A DNA stretch of 64,000 nt from Ga0077555 sp963761475 (GCA_963761475.1 CAVXGT010000020.1:614669-678668), one strand, 5' to 3'; shown: positions 32,902-42,343, numbered from the stretch's first letter. The notes: generated by a model not told the origin, from the letters alone. Translations and numbers: made by a program.

Positions 32902-34896
32902 CTAGGCTTCAGCAAGGCTTGCGATCAGTGCGCCCTGGTTGACTTGCGCGCCCTCCGCCGCCGTAACGGAGGCGATTGTTCCATCACGCGCCGCATGCAA
33001 CACGTGCTCCATCTTCATCGCTTCCACGACGGCGATCCGGTCACCTTTGACGACGCTGTCGCCGGCCTTGACGAACACGCGCGCCACCTTGCCGTTGATC
33101 GGCGCGCGCACGAGATCGCCGGCGTGCCCGTCATCGACATCGTCGGCATCGAAACGCACCCGGCTCACCACCACCTGCTCGCCCTTGAAGAGCAGATAGA
33201 GGTCATCGCCACAGTCGAAACGGTAGTGCTCGCGCTCAGTTGAGTTTTCTGCTCCATCGCCGCCGCCGTCTTCCACTTCGGGAAATGGCGCGCCTGGCCG
33301 CCAGGCGAGCGTCACGCGCTCGAGTTTGCCGTCGACCATGAGCGGCACCGGCACGCGCCGTTGCGCCCCGAGCTGGAACCCGTCGGTTGTCGACCACGGC
33401 CCACGTCCTGCATCCTCCTTCGACAGGCGCTCTGCAGCGAGAAACATGAACGCCCGCACGCCGGTCAACTGCTCGCCCCGCGTCACCCGGCGGCTGGCGA
33501 GCGTATCCATCTTGCGCCCGATCAGACCTGTATCCATGTGCCCCTTGCGCATGTCGTCATCGTCGAGCAGGCGGGACAAGAAGGGAATGTTCGTCCTGGG
33601 CCCGGCAATCGAAAACGTATCGAGCCCGCCACGCAGGTACCTGATCGCAGCCTCGCGATTGCTGCCACTCACGATCAGCTTGGCGATCATGCTGTCGTAG
33701 AAGGGCGAGATCGCATCCCCCGCGACAACGCCGCTTTCGAGCCGCATCTCGTCGCTTCGGCGCGGCACGAAGGCTTCGATCCGTCCGATGCTCGGCATGA
33801 AATCGGCAGACGGGTCCTCGGCGCAGATCCGCACCTCGATCGCATGCCCGCTCATCGTGATCTCGTCCTGCGCGAGCGGCAGTGTCTCGCCCGAGGCGAC
33901 TCGCAACTGCCACTCGACGAGATCGAGGTCGGTGATCTCCTCGGTCACGGGATGCTCGACCTGCAGGCGCGTGTTCATCTCGATGAAGTACCACTTGGCA
34001 TCCGCGCCGAGCGCCGCATGTTGGTGCGCATCCGAAGGCGCAACCGATGGCCCACCCCCATCGACCAGGAATTCGACCGTGCCGGCGCCTTCGTAGCCAA
34101 CGGCCTTGGCAAGCTTCACCGCCGCCCCGCACATCTTCTCGCGCAACTCAGGGCTCATGCCCGGCGCCGGCGCTTCCTCGATGACTTTCTGGTTGCGCCG
34201 CTGAAGTGTGCAGTCGCGCTCGAACATGTGCACCGCGTTGCCATGGGCATCGCCGAACACCTGCACCTCGATGTGCCGAGGCCGCTCCACCACCTTCTCG
34301 ATCAGCACGCGCGCATCGCCGAAGGCGCCCTGCGCTTCACGCTGTGCCGAAGCCAGCAACTCCGGCAGCTCAGCCTCGGACGAAACCAGCCGCATGCCGC
34401 GCCCGCCGCCGCCGGAGACGGCCTTGATCATGACGGGATAGCCGATCTTCTTGGCTTCAGTCGCCAGCGTCTTGGCATCTTGCGCTTGCCCCTGATACCC
34501 GGGCACCACCGGCACGCCGGCTTTGAGCGCCACGTCCTTGGCCGCAGCCTTGCTGCCGAGCGCGCGCATGGCGGCTGGCGACGGACCGATGAACTTGAGG
34601 CCGGCCTTGCCGACGTCCTCGGCAAAGTCGGCGTTCTCGGCGAGAAACCCGTAGCCGGGGTGAATGCCCTCCGCGCCCGTTGCCTTGGCGGCGGCAATGA
34701 TCTTATCGCCCCTGAGGTAGCTGTCGGTTGAGGGCGACGGACCGATGTGCACGGCCTCATCGGCCTCTCGGACATGCAGCGCACGGGCATCGGCATCGGA
34801 GTAGACGGCCACCGTCCCCACCCCCAGCCGCTTGGCCGTCCGGATGATCCGCCTGGCGATCTCGCCGCGATTGGCAATCAGGATTTTGCGCAGCAT
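32902..34896 (-). CDS. Biotin carboxylase/biotin carrier subunit of an acyl-CoA carboxylase (methylcrotonyl-/propionyl-CoA type)
   Basis: A 664-aa alpha subunit combining biotin carboxylase and biotin carrier domains. The ATP-grasp site is SGGGGRGMRL (161-170), catalytic region EMNTRLQVEHPVTE (306-319), and the biotinyl lysine is K628 in VEAMKMEH. The carboxyltransferase (beta) subunit is not adjacent. Segments such as GNAVHMFERDCTLQRRNQKV and GGFQLG-like tail are closer to the methylcrotonyl-CoA enzyme, which would fit leucine breakdown with the genes at 40.4-42.1 kb, but propionyl-CoA cannot be excluded. A stretch of about 18 extra residues (around 281-300) sits between EFLVD and the active-site block, where most homologues go straight on. 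Confidence 0.85.
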   Translation of the reverse strand: MLRKILIANRGEIARRIIRTAKRLGVGTVAVYSDADARALHVREADEAVHIGPSPSTDSYLRGDKIIAAAKATGAEGIHPGYGFLAENADFAEDVGKAGLKFIGPSPAAMRALGSKAAAKDVALKAGVPVVPGYQGQAQDAKTLATEAKKIGYPVMIKAVSGGGGRGMRLVSSEAELPELLASAQREAQGAFGDARVLIEKVVERPRHIEVQVFGDAHGNAVHMFERDCTLQRRNQKVIEEAPAPGMSPELREKMCGAAVKLAKAVGYEGAGTVEFLVDGGGPSVAPSDAHQHAALGADAKWYFIEMNTRLQVEHPVTEEITDLDLVEWQLRVASGETLPLAQDEITMSGHAIEVRICAEDPSADFMPSIGRIEAFVPRRSDEMRLESGVVAGDAISPFYDSMIAKLIVSGSNREAAIRYLRGGLDTFSIAGPRTNIPFLSRLLDDDDMRKGHMDTGLIGRKMDTLASRRVTRGEQLTGVRAFMFLAAERLSKEDAGRGPWSTTDGFQLGAQRRVPVPLMVDGKLERVTLAWRPGAPFPEVEDGGGDGAENSTEREHYRFDCGDDLYLLFKGEQVVVSRVRFDADDVDDGHAGDLVRAPINGKVARVFVKAGDSVVKGDRIAVVEAMKMEHVLHAARDGTIASVTAAEGAQVNQGALIASLAEA

Positions 34897-35169
34897 GGGA
34901 CCCGTGAGTTGAATGTGAAACGTGACGGCGATGCTAGCCCGCCAAACCGCCGATGAGGAGCACCGCGCCTCAGCTTAAGCCTTTTCGCAGCGCTGGCCGG
35001 GAACGCGTGCCGGCCGAACGACAATCGCCTGCGCGCGCCGCCGAACGACAGCCCCTCGGGGAGGGTACCGGCGATCGTTATGCCAAAGCAACGGCACGCA
35101 CGCCACACCGACTTGTCTTGCATCGCGGCTCGGCTATTGTGCGCTGCAACAGGAACGGGAGATCAAGCC

Positions 35170-36810
35170 ATGGCGGCGAGCGGTTTCGAGGCACATGACA
35201 AGGCGTTGGCGGCAGCGGAGCGGGTCTTGGCGCTGGCCAAGTCCGGCGTTGCCGAAGCCCAGGCCAAGGCAGCCTCGCGCGATGAGGGCCAGCACGCCCT
35301 GCATGGCCTTGCCTGGCTCGCAACCTACGTCGAAGCCTTGCGCCAGATGCTCGGCTGGACCAAGCGGCTCGCCGATGAAGGCCGCCTATCCGACATGGAG
35401 CGGCTACTGACGGACGCAGCCTTCGGCGAATACCTGGCCCAGATCGCGGGCGGCATTCCGATGAGCCAACTGGAGACCGTGCGCCTCGGCCAGATGGGCG
35501 TCGGCGCCGGTGACGTCGCGCGCTTCATGGCCGATCCTGCCGTCGCCGAGCTGATCGACCGCGGCACCAGCGACGCCCTGAAGGCGCGCATCGCCCGATT
35601 GATCGCCGACCAACCCGCAGTCACCACCTTCGGCGATTCCGGCCTCGACGAGACCCACGCCGCCATGCGCGAGGAAATGCGCAGGTTTGCCGCCGACAAG
35701 GTCCTGCCGCACGCCCACGACTGGCACCTCAAGAATGATTACATCCCGATGGATGTCATTGCCGAGATGAGCGCAATGGGCGTCTTCGGCCTCACCATCC
35801 CCGAGGACCAAGGCGGTTTGGGGCTTGGCAAGGAAGCCATGTGCCTCGTCTCCGAAGAGCTCTCGCGCGGCTATATCGGCGTTGGCTCTCTCGGCACGCG
35901 CTCCGAGATCGCCGGCGAGCTGATCCTCCAGAACGGCACCGAGGCGCAGAAGAAGAAGTACCTGAAGGCCATCGCCACCGGCGAGATCATCCCGACCGCC
36001 GTTTTCACCGAGCCCAACACCGGCTCCGACCTGGCTTCCCTGCGCACCCGCGCCGAACGCCACGGCGATGTCTACAAGGTCTACGGCCAGAAGACCTGGA
36101 TCACCCACCCCGTCCGCGCCGACATGATGACCCTGCTGGTGCGCACCAACCCCAACGAGAAGGGCTATCGCGGGCTCTCCATGCTGCTCGCGGAAAAGCC
36201 GCGCGGCACCGACCAAAACCCGTTCCCCGCCGAAGGCATGACCGGCGGCGAGATCGAGGTGCTCGGCTATCGCGGCATGAAGGAGTTCGATATTTCCTTC
36301 GATGGCTTCGAGGTGCCAGCATCCCAGCTTCTTGGCGGCGAGGAAGGCCAAGGCTTCAAGCAGTTGATGGCAACCTTCGAGTCGGCCCGCATCCAGACCG
36401 CAGCCCGCGCCGTCGGCGTCGCCCAGTCGGCCATGGATCTGGGCCTCAAATACGCCCTCGAGCGCCAGCAGTTCGGAAAAGCGATCTACGCCTTCCCGCG
36501 CGTATCGAACAAGATCGTCATGATGGCTGTCGAAACCATGGTCGCCCGCCAGATCACCTACTTTGCAGCCCGCGAGAAGGACGAAGGTCGCCGCTGTGAC
36601 CTCGAGGCCGGCATGGCAAAGCTGTTGGCAGCCCGCATCGCCTGGGCCAACGCCGACAACGCACTGCAGATCCACGGTGGCAACGGTTTCGCCCTGGAAT
36701 ACCCGATCTCGCGCGTCCTTTGCGACGCCCGCATTCTCAACATCTTCGAGGGCGCCGGCGAGATCCAGGCCCAGGTCATCGCGCGCCGGTTGCTGGAAGG
36801 CGCCAACTGA
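35170..36810 (+). CDS. mcd: Acyl-CoA dehydrogenase, probably (2S)-methylsuccinyl-CoA dehydrogenase
   Basis: An FAD flavoprotein of 546 aa. It has an N-terminal extension of about 170 residues (helical, MAASGFEAHDKALAAAERVL to about ADQPAVTTFGDSG) before the usual acyl-CoA dehydrogenase domain; this long form is typical of methylsuccinyl-CoA dehydrogenase of the ethylmalonyl-CoA pathway. The domain shows TEPNTGSDLASLRT, YALERQQFGKAI and the C-terminal HGGNGFALEYPISRVLCDAR block. It would oxidise (2S)-methylsuccinyl-CoA to mesaconyl-CoA. The start at 35170 has GGGAG nine bases upstream; the track-long frame begins earlier without one. A plain acyl-CoA dehydrogenase remains possible. Confidence 0.75.
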   Translation: MAASGFEAHDKALAAAERVLALAKSGVAEAQAKAASRDEGQHALHGLAWLATYVEALRQMLGWTKRLADEGRLSDMERLLTDAAFGEYLAQIAGGIPMSQLETVRLGQMGVGAGDVARFMADPAVAELIDRGTSDALKARIARLIADQPAVTTFGDSGLDETHAAMREEMRRFAADKVLPHAHDWHLKNDYIPMDVIAEMSAMGVFGLTIPEDQGGLGLGKEAMCLVSEELSRGYIGVGSLGTRSEIAGELILQNGTEAQKKKYLKAIATGEIIPTAVFTEPNTGSDLASLRTRAERHGDVYKVYGQKTWITHPVRADMMTLLVRTNPNEKGYRGLSMLLAEKPRGTDQNPFPAEGMTGGEIEVLGYRGMKEFDISFDGFEVPASQLLGGEEGQGFKQLMATFESARIQTAARAVGVAQSAMDLGLKYALERQQFGKAIYAFPRVSNKIVMMAVETMVARQITYFAAREKDEGRRCDLEAGMAKLLAARIAWANADNALQIHGGNGFALEYPISRVLCDARILNIFEGAGEIQAQVIARRLLEGAN

Positions 36811-36972
36811 GGCCAAGAGCCAAACCGGGTTGTGACGGAGCTGTGCGTGGCATGGCTGACGGCCCGTTGGCGGGAGGTGTGGGTTGCCACCCCCCTGCCA
36901 TCGGGTTAGCCTCCGCGCGCACAAGGTAAATTTGTAGCAACTCGCAAGGTCTGCCCACACTATCGAGAGAGG

Positions 36973-37021
36973 ACAGCGCGCTGAGTTCCGTATAGCGCGG
37001 GATTTTTTAAAGGCGCGCTGT
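36973..37021 (+). promoter_or_regulatory. Inverted repeat in the 5' leader of the methyltransferase gene
   Basis: ACAGCGCGC (36973-36981) pairs with GCGCGCTGT (37013-37021) across a 31-base loop with a T-run. It ends eight bases before the start codon at 37030 and would occlude the ribosome site if folded. It may act as a leader hairpin. Confidence 0.4.
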
Positions 37022-37029
37022 ATTGCGCC

Positions 37030-37683
37030 ATGACCACAAGTGACGACAAGCCCGAGAAGAACGAGGCCGTATCTCGCCTTCAGCATTCATTCACGCGGGG
37101 AACCCCCGATGAGTTGCGCCGTGTTTATGACGGCTGGGCCAACGAATACGAGAAGAATCTGGTCGAAGACTTGGGCTATCACGCCCCAGAACTCGTGGCC
37201 GAAGCCGCCACTCGCTTCTTTTCCGGCCTGGACGCCCCGTTGCTCGACATCGGCTGCGGCACCGGCCTGACGGGAATTGCCGTCCGGCGCCATGGCGACT
37301 GGCCCCTGCACGGCCTCGACATCAGCCCCGAGATGCTCGAGATCGCGCGCCAGAAGGGCATCTACGACAAGCTGATGCTGGCCGACCTCAACCAGACGCT
37401 GGCAATCCCCGACAACACCTACGCCGGCGCCATTTCGTCTGGCACCTTTACCGTTGGACACGTCCAGGCCGAGGCGCTGGCCGAGATTTCGCGGGTGCTG
37501 GCCCCCGGCGCACCATTTGCCTTCACCGTCCACTCCGACATCTGGGAGACGAGCGGCTTCCCAGACACCATCGAGCGCCTGGAAGCGGAGAAACGCATCG
37601 AGCTGGTCGAAAAGGAGGAAAAGCACCACCTTTCCGAATTGCCCGACAAGACAAGCTTCATTTGCGTCGCGGTCGCCAGGTAG
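37030..37683 (+). CDS. Class I SAM-dependent methyltransferase (WBSCR27-like)
   Basis: A 217-aa methyltransferase. Motif I is PLLDIGCGTGLTGIAV (about 70-85), followed by LHGLDISPEMLEIARQKG (acidic D in motif II), and YAGAISSGTFTVGHV in the motif IV position. The short N-terminal region (FTRGTPDELRRVYDGWANEYEKNL) is common in the WBSCR27/ubiE-like group. The substrate is unknown. The gene is monocistronic by spacing; a leader inverted repeat precedes it. Confidence 0.8.
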   Translation: MTTSDDKPEKNEAVSRLQHSFTRGTPDELRRVYDGWANEYEKNLVEDLGYHAPELVAEAATRFFSGLDAPLLDIGCGTGLTGIAVRRHGDWPLHGLDISPEMLEIARQKGIYDKLMLADLNQTLAIPDNTYAGAISSGTFTVGHVQAEALAEISRVLAPGAPFAFTVHSDIWETSGFPDTIERLEAEKRIELVEKEEKHHLSELPDKTSFICVAVAR

Positions 37684-37873
37684 GCCGTCACCGGGAAAGG
37701 CACGGAGGCCGCCTGCTGCACAGGCTGGTCGACCGTGCGCCATGTCCTGTTGTGGTCGGAATCGGCTACCCCGGGCCGGCCCAGGGTTGCTGCAATGGCC
37801 ACGTCGTGCTTCAAGGCCTAGTATACCCACAGATCAACGCTTGAGCAGATGAGTTGTCTGGTCGGAGCGCGTT

Positions 37874-38962
37874 GTGGCAACCCCTCGGGACCTGATGCAT
37901 CGATCAAGTCATGTTCCGATCTTCACTGAGGATAATAGGAAATTGACTGAAAAATTGCTGGAAACAGCCGAAGAATTGTCGCGCGTGGCCTTTGGTTTCA
38001 TGGCGTCGAAGGCACTGTTTGCTGGTCTTCACATCGACTTGTTCTCGAAACTGTCCGACGGCGCCAAGTCGATTGCCGACATCGCCCGCGAAACCAAGGT
38101 GCCCGTCAACCGCATCACCACCCTGGTGACCGCCCTGAACGCCATCGGCGCCCTCGACAAACAGGGTAACGCCTACGCCAATTCGCCTGCCGCCGAGCAC
38201 TTCCTGGTCAAGGGCGCCCGCTACGACTTCGGCGACTATCTGCGCTACCAGATCGACAAGCAGATGTACCCATTCCTGCTCCAGCTCAACAACGTCATGG
38301 ACGGCACCCTCAACCCGGACGCCGTCAACTCCTACGAGCGCTGGATGAACGACAGTGGCGAGGCCTCGCTCTACAGCGAATCGCAGCACGCAGGCTCCCT
38401 TGGGCCAGGTCGCACGCTCGCCCGCGCCGTCGACCTCTCCAAGGCCAAGTCGCTGCTCGACATCGGCGGCGGTACAGGCGCCATGACCGTTAGCCTGTGC
38501 AACGCCTATCCCGACCTCGAAGCCACCATCATCGATTTTCCCAACGTCGCCGAGATCGGCTGGCGCTTCATTACCGAGGCCCAGTTGATCAATCGCGTCC
38601 GTTATATCCCGGGCAATGCACTGGAAGCCCAATGGCCGACCGGCCAGGACGCAGCCCTGATGTCGTATCTCTTGAGCGGCGTCCCCGGCGAGCGCATCCC
38701 GGAGCTGTTCGCCCGCGCGCATACCTCGCTGAGCCCCGGCGGCATCCTGATGGTCCATGATTTCATGGTCGAGGCCGACCGCACCGGCCCCGCGCTCGCA
38801 GCCCTCTGGCAGCTTCAGCATCTGGCCTTCACCCCCTCGGCTCGCTCGCTCTCTGCGGAGTGGTTGGGGGAAGCCATGACCAAGGCGGGTTTCGAGGGCG
38901 TCGAGCGCCAGGAACTCATCCCAGGCATGACCAAACTGGTCATAGGCCGCAAAGCCGCCTGA
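37874..38962 (+). CDS. O-methyltransferase, acetylserotonin/caffeate OMT-like
   Basis: A 362-aa two-domain O-methyltransferase: N-terminal winged-helix dimerisation domain (ASKALFAGLHIDLFSKLSDG, then VPVNRITTLVTALNAIGALD) and C-terminal SAM domain with LLDIGGGTGAMTVSLCNAYP (about 195-214). IDFPNVAEI, DAALMSYLLSGV and LSPGGILMVHDFM follow. These proteins methylate small phenolic or indole-like hydroxyls; some make secondary metabolites. It begins at GTG 37874 with GGAG six bases upstream; an ATG at 37895 is an alternative. No biosynthetic cluster surrounds it. Confidence 0.8.
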   Translation: MATPRDLMHRSSHVPIFTEDNRKLTEKLLETAEELSRVAFGFMASKALFAGLHIDLFSKLSDGAKSIADIARETKVPVNRITTLVTALNAIGALDKQGNAYANSPAAEHFLVKGARYDFGDYLRYQIDKQMYPFLLQLNNVMDGTLNPDAVNSYERWMNDSGEASLYSESQHAGSLGPGRTLARAVDLSKAKSLLDIGGGTGAMTVSLCNAYPDLEATIIDFPNVAEIGWRFITEAQLINRVRYIPGNALEAQWPTGQDAALMSYLLSGVPGERIPELFARAHTSLSPGGILMVHDFMVEADRTGPALAALWQLQHLAFTPSARSLSAEWLGEAMTKAGFEGVERQELIPGMTKLVIGRKAA

Positions 38963-39247
38963 TCGCAATCAGGCGCTCCTTCCGCGCAACGGTTGGCGCA
39001 GCTGCGCCCTTCCGTTGCGCCATTGCCGGTAGCGGCCGCCCCCCGGCGCCGCTGCCGATCCCGGTCGCACGCCAACGCAACCAGCGTTGCATTCGCAAAC
39101 CACGCCGGATAACTGAAGGCGCCCGAACCTCTTCCGTTGGCTCGCGAAGCCGCCGGCCACCTTTTACGGGCTGGTGTCTCGACCTCGAGTTTCAATGGCC
39201 GCCCCCATGCCAGTGCACAGTTCAAGTTCAACAACCAAGGTCTGACC

Positions 39248-40177
39248 ATGCAAGACTTCCAGGCCGTGTTGGACGACATTCACCGGGAACTCGCTGAGCG
39301 AACCGATCGCGGCCGTGTTGCCGATTACATTCCCGAACTCGCCAAGAGCGACATTTCCAAGTTTGGCATAGCGGTCGCGACCATCGACGGGCGCACCTAC
39401 GCCGCCGGCGATGCCGCCGAGCCGTTCTCGATCCAGAGCATCTCCAAGGTCTTCGTCCTGACGCTGGCGCTCGGCAAGATTGGTAATGCCCTGTGGCTCC
39501 GTGTTGGCCGCGAACCCTCCGGTACGGCCTTCAACTCCATCGTGCAGCTGGAAAGCGAGAAGGGCGTCCCCCGCAATCCCTTCATCAATGCCGGCGCCAT
39601 CGTCCTGGCCGACGTGGTCCTGGCGGGCCACCAGCCGAAGGAGACCATTGGCGAGATCCTGCGCTTCATCCGTGGCCTGGCCGGCGACGACGACATCTTC
39701 ATCGACCATGATGTGGCGCGCTCGGAGACCGAGACGGGTTTCCGCAACGCCGCGCTCGCCAACTACATGCGGGCCTTCGGCAACCTTCACCATCCCGTCG
39801 AGCAGACGCTCGGTGTCTATTTCCACCAGTGCGCCATCGCCATGAGCTGCCAGCAATTGGCGCGCGCCGGCCTCTATCTCGCGAATGGCGGCATCAATCC
39901 CTTGAACGGCGTGGTCGTCATTCCACGCGCCCGCGCCCGCCGCATCAACGCCATCATGCTGACTTGCGGCCATTACGATGGCTCGGGCGAGTTCGCTTTC
40001 AGCGTTGGCCTCCCGGGCAAAAGTGGCGTGGCCGGTGGCATCCTCGCCATTGCCCCGGGCCAGGCAGCAATAGCGGTTTGGTCACCCGGCCTCGACACCA
40101 TTGGCAATTCCAGGATCGGCAGCATGGCCATGGAAATGCTGGTCGCCCGAACAGGTTGGAATGTCTTCGGCCTGTAA
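39248..40177 (+). CDS. glsA: Glutaminase
   Basis: Hydrolyses glutamine to glutamate and ammonia. The 309-aa serine-dependent beta-lactamase-fold enzyme has the S-x-x-K motif SIQSISKVF (S64 and K67), NPFINAGAIV, and the SETETGFRNAALANYM block with the conserved Asn. The GLPGKSGVAGGILAI segment near residue 255 completes the site. The start at 39248 (MQDFQAVL) has AAGG about eight bases upstream; the same frame extends upstream without support. It is a single-gene unit. Confidence 0.93.
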   Translation: MQDFQAVLDDIHRELAERTDRGRVADYIPELAKSDISKFGIAVATIDGRTYAAGDAAEPFSIQSISKVFVLTLALGKIGNALWLRVGREPSGTAFNSIVQLESEKGVPRNPFINAGAIVLADVVLAGHQPKETIGEILRFIRGLAGDDDIFIDHDVARSETETGFRNAALANYMRAFGNLHHPVEQTLGVYFHQCAIAMSCQQLARAGLYLANGGINPLNGVVVIPRARARRINAIMLTCGHYDGSGEFAFSVGLPGKSGVAGGILAIAPGQAAIAVWSPGLDTIGNSRIGSMAMEMLVARTGWNVFGL

Positions 40178-40358
40178 TCATGAGCCCAGCGCGCCGAGCG
40201 GCCCGCCCGACCAGCTGAGGCCGCAGCGGCAATCGGCGGCTGGCCTCGCAAGCCCGGACGGCCTAACGTCTCGTGACAATTTGCCGATCGGCAGGTCGCC
40301 CCGCGCCGGCCGCTGCCGCAAGCACAGTCGAACCTCCCTGTCGCAGGATCAAATAACC

Positions 40359-41168
40359 ATGCAGCCCATGAAACTCCGCACCGCGTTCGAGACGATCTCG
40401 CTCGAGATCGGCGCTGACAAGGTCGGCCTCGTCACCCTGAACCGTCCCGAGGTCAGGAACGCCATGAACACGCAGATGATGACCGATCTGCGCGATTGCT
40501 TCATGCAGTTCTATATCGACCCCAACGTCGCGGCCTGCCTGGTCATCACCGGTACCGGCGACCAGGCCTTCTGCTCGGGCGGCGACCTCAAGGAGCGCCG
40601 CGGCATGTCCGACGAGACCTGGCGCCAGCAGCACGCCATCATCGAGCAGATGGTGCACGCCATCCACCAGTGCCCGATCCCCATCATCGCGGCAATCAAT
40701 GGCGCGGCCTATGCCGGCGGCATGGAAATCGCGCTCGCCTGCGACTTCGTCTATGCGGCAGACCACGCCAAGTTTGCCCTGACCGAAGTCACGCTCGGCA
40801 TCATGCCGGGAGCGGCCGGCACGCAGAACCTGCCGCGCGCCGTAGGCGTCCGCCGGGCCAAGGAGATCATCCTCACCGGCACGCCGTTCGCCGCCGCCGA
40901 CGCTCTCGCCTGGGGTATGGTAAATAAGGTCGTGCCCGGCCCCGAATTGCAGGACGCCGTGATGGCCACGGCCCGCAAGATCGCCGCCAACGCACCCGTT
41001 TCGATCCGCCAGGCCAAGAAATCCATGGACCGCGCCACCGAGGTCGACCGCAACACCGGCTACGCCTTCGAGATCGAGGCCTACAACCGAACCGTGGTAA
41101 CCCAGGATCGCCAGGAGGGCATCAACGCCTTCAACGAGAAGCGCAAGCCCGTGTATAAGGGGCAGTAG
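40359..41168 (+). CDS. Enoyl-CoA hydratase/isomerase family protein (possible methylglutaconyl-CoA hydratase)
   Basis: A 269-aa crotonase-fold protein. Oxyanion-hole segments are GTGDQAFCSGGDLKER and INGAAYAGGMEIALACDF, with Glu-containing TEVTLGIMPGAAGTQNLPRAVG around 140-160. It is 27 bases upstream of an HMG-CoA-lyase-type gene; together they match the last steps of leucine degradation (methylglutaconyl-CoA hydratase then HMG-CoA lyase), although a generic enoyl-CoA hydratase is not excluded. The start has AGGA 11 bases upstream; ATG 40368 is an alternative. Confidence 0.85.
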   Translation: MQPMKLRTAFETISLEIGADKVGLVTLNRPEVRNAMNTQMMTDLRDCFMQFYIDPNVAACLVITGTGDQAFCSGGDLKERRGMSDETWRQQHAIIEQMVHAIHQCPIPIIAAINGAAYAGGMEIALACDFVYAADHAKFALTEVTLGIMPGAAGTQNLPRAVGVRRAKEIILTGTPFAAADALAWGMVNKVVPGPELQDAVMATARKIAANAPVSIRQAKKSMDRATEVDRNTGYAFEIEAYNRTVVTQDRQEGINAFNEKRKPVYKGQ

Positions 41169-41195
41169 GATAAGGCTCGAGCTGGGACCCAACCG

Positions 41196-42143
41196 ATGAA
41201 GAACCCTGATGTGATCGTGCGCGAGGTCGGCCTGCGGGACGGCCTGCAACTCGTCAAATCCTTTGTGCCGACCGAGACTAAACTGAAGTGGGCGCGTGCC
41301 GTCGCTGCAGCCGGCGTGCCGGAGATCGAGATCACCAATTTCGTACCGGCCAAGGTGATCGCCCAGTTCGCCGATGCAGCCGAGGTGGCGACCGCCGCGC
41401 TCTCCATTTCCGGCCCCAAGATCGTAGCGCTCGCGCCCAACCGCAAGGGCGCGGAGAACATGCTGCGCGCCGGCATCCGCAACATCAATTTCGTGCTCTC
41501 CGTATCCGAGGAGCACAACCTCGCCAACGTCAGGAAGACGGTTGATCAGTCCTTCGCCGAGTTCGAGAACGTGGTGGCGCTGCGCTCTGAAAACCCGGAC
41601 TGGAAGAACGTCACCATCCAAGGCTGCATCGCCACGTCCTTCGGTTGCACCATCAAGGGCAAGGTCGATCCCGACGACGTCCTGAAGTGCGTCGACCGCT
41701 ATCTTTCCCTTGGCGCCGACGAAGTGACGCTCGCAGATACGGTGGGCTACGCCGCCCCGAGCGAGATCGCCAACCTGTTCCATCACACCCTACAGATGGC
41801 GGCCGGCAAGCCCGTCTATGCCCACTTCCACGACACCCGCGGGCTGGGCCTCGCCAATGTCTACGCCGCCCTCGAAGCCGGCGTCCGCGCTTTCGACGCC
41901 TCCACGGGCGGCCTCGGCGGCTGTCCGTTCGCACCCGGCGCTTCCGGCAACATCGTCATGGAGGATCTCGTCTTCATGCTCGAGAAGGAAGGCCTGAAGA
42001 CCGGCGTCGACCTCGAGAAGTACCGCGCCGCGCGCGAGATCGCCGAGGCAACCCTGCCGAACGAGAAGTTCTACGGCACCATTTTGAACGTGGGCTTCCC
42101 CAAGGGCTTCACCCCGCCCTCTCAGCTCGAAGCGGCGGAGTAG
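41196..42143 (+). CDS. Hydroxymethylglutaryl-CoA lyase family protein
   Basis: A 315-aa DRE-TIM metallolyase. The catalytic start is VREVGLRDGLQLV (8-20), the metal-binding His are in YAHFHDTRGLGLANVYAA (about 206-223), and the Cys loop is GGLGGCPFAPGASGNI near residue 240. HMG-CoA lyases make acetoacetate and acetyl-CoA from HMG-CoA, the last step of leucine breakdown. The motif set is shared with some related acyl-CoA lyases, so the exact substrate is inferred from the crotonase neighbour. A strong terminator follows. Confidence 0.88.
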   Translation: MKNPDVIVREVGLRDGLQLVKSFVPTETKLKWARAVAAAGVPEIEITNFVPAKVIAQFADAAEVATAALSISGPKIVALAPNRKGAENMLRAGIRNINFVLSVSEEHNLANVRKTVDQSFAEFENVVALRSENPDWKNVTIQGCIATSFGCTIKGKVDPDDVLKCVDRYLSLGADEVTLADTVGYAAPSEIANLFHHTLQMAAGKPVYAHFHDTRGLGLANVYAALEAGVRAFDASTGGLGGCPFAPGASGNIVMEDLVFMLEKEGLKTGVDLEKYRAAREIAEATLPNEKFYGTILNVGFPKGFTPPSQLEAAE

Positions 42144-42183
42144 AGGAAAGGTCCATCGCCGGCACCACCGGCGCCACCGAACG

Positions 42184-42218
42184 AAAAAGGGTCTGCCTCA
42201 AGCGGCAGGCCCTTTTTT
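42184..42218 (+). terminator. Rho-independent terminator after the HMG-CoA lyase gene
   Basis: AAAAAGGGTCTGCC pairs with GGCAGGCCCTTTTT around a six-base loop (one G-U) and ends in a run of six T. Confidence 0.93.
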
Positions 42219-42343
42219 CTTGGCGCGCGGCTCCTCCGCGGGAAGCGTGCTCGGGCGAAGCCTCGCTCAAACACCAACGTGGTAGCCTTTGCGTTTGCCC
42301 CGGCCCCGCACTACCATTCGTTTTTCAACCGGAGGAATGAGCC

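Noticed and set aside
32902..34896. Pyruvate carboxylase or acetyl-CoA carboxylase AccC
   Set aside because: The length of 664 aa with a C-terminal biotin carrier but no carboxyltransferase domain excludes pyruvate carboxylase, and AccC lacks the carrier domain.
37013..37029. Simple promoter reading of the leader region before 37030
   Set aside because: No convincing -35/-10 pair with correct spacing; the inverted repeat is the clearer signal.
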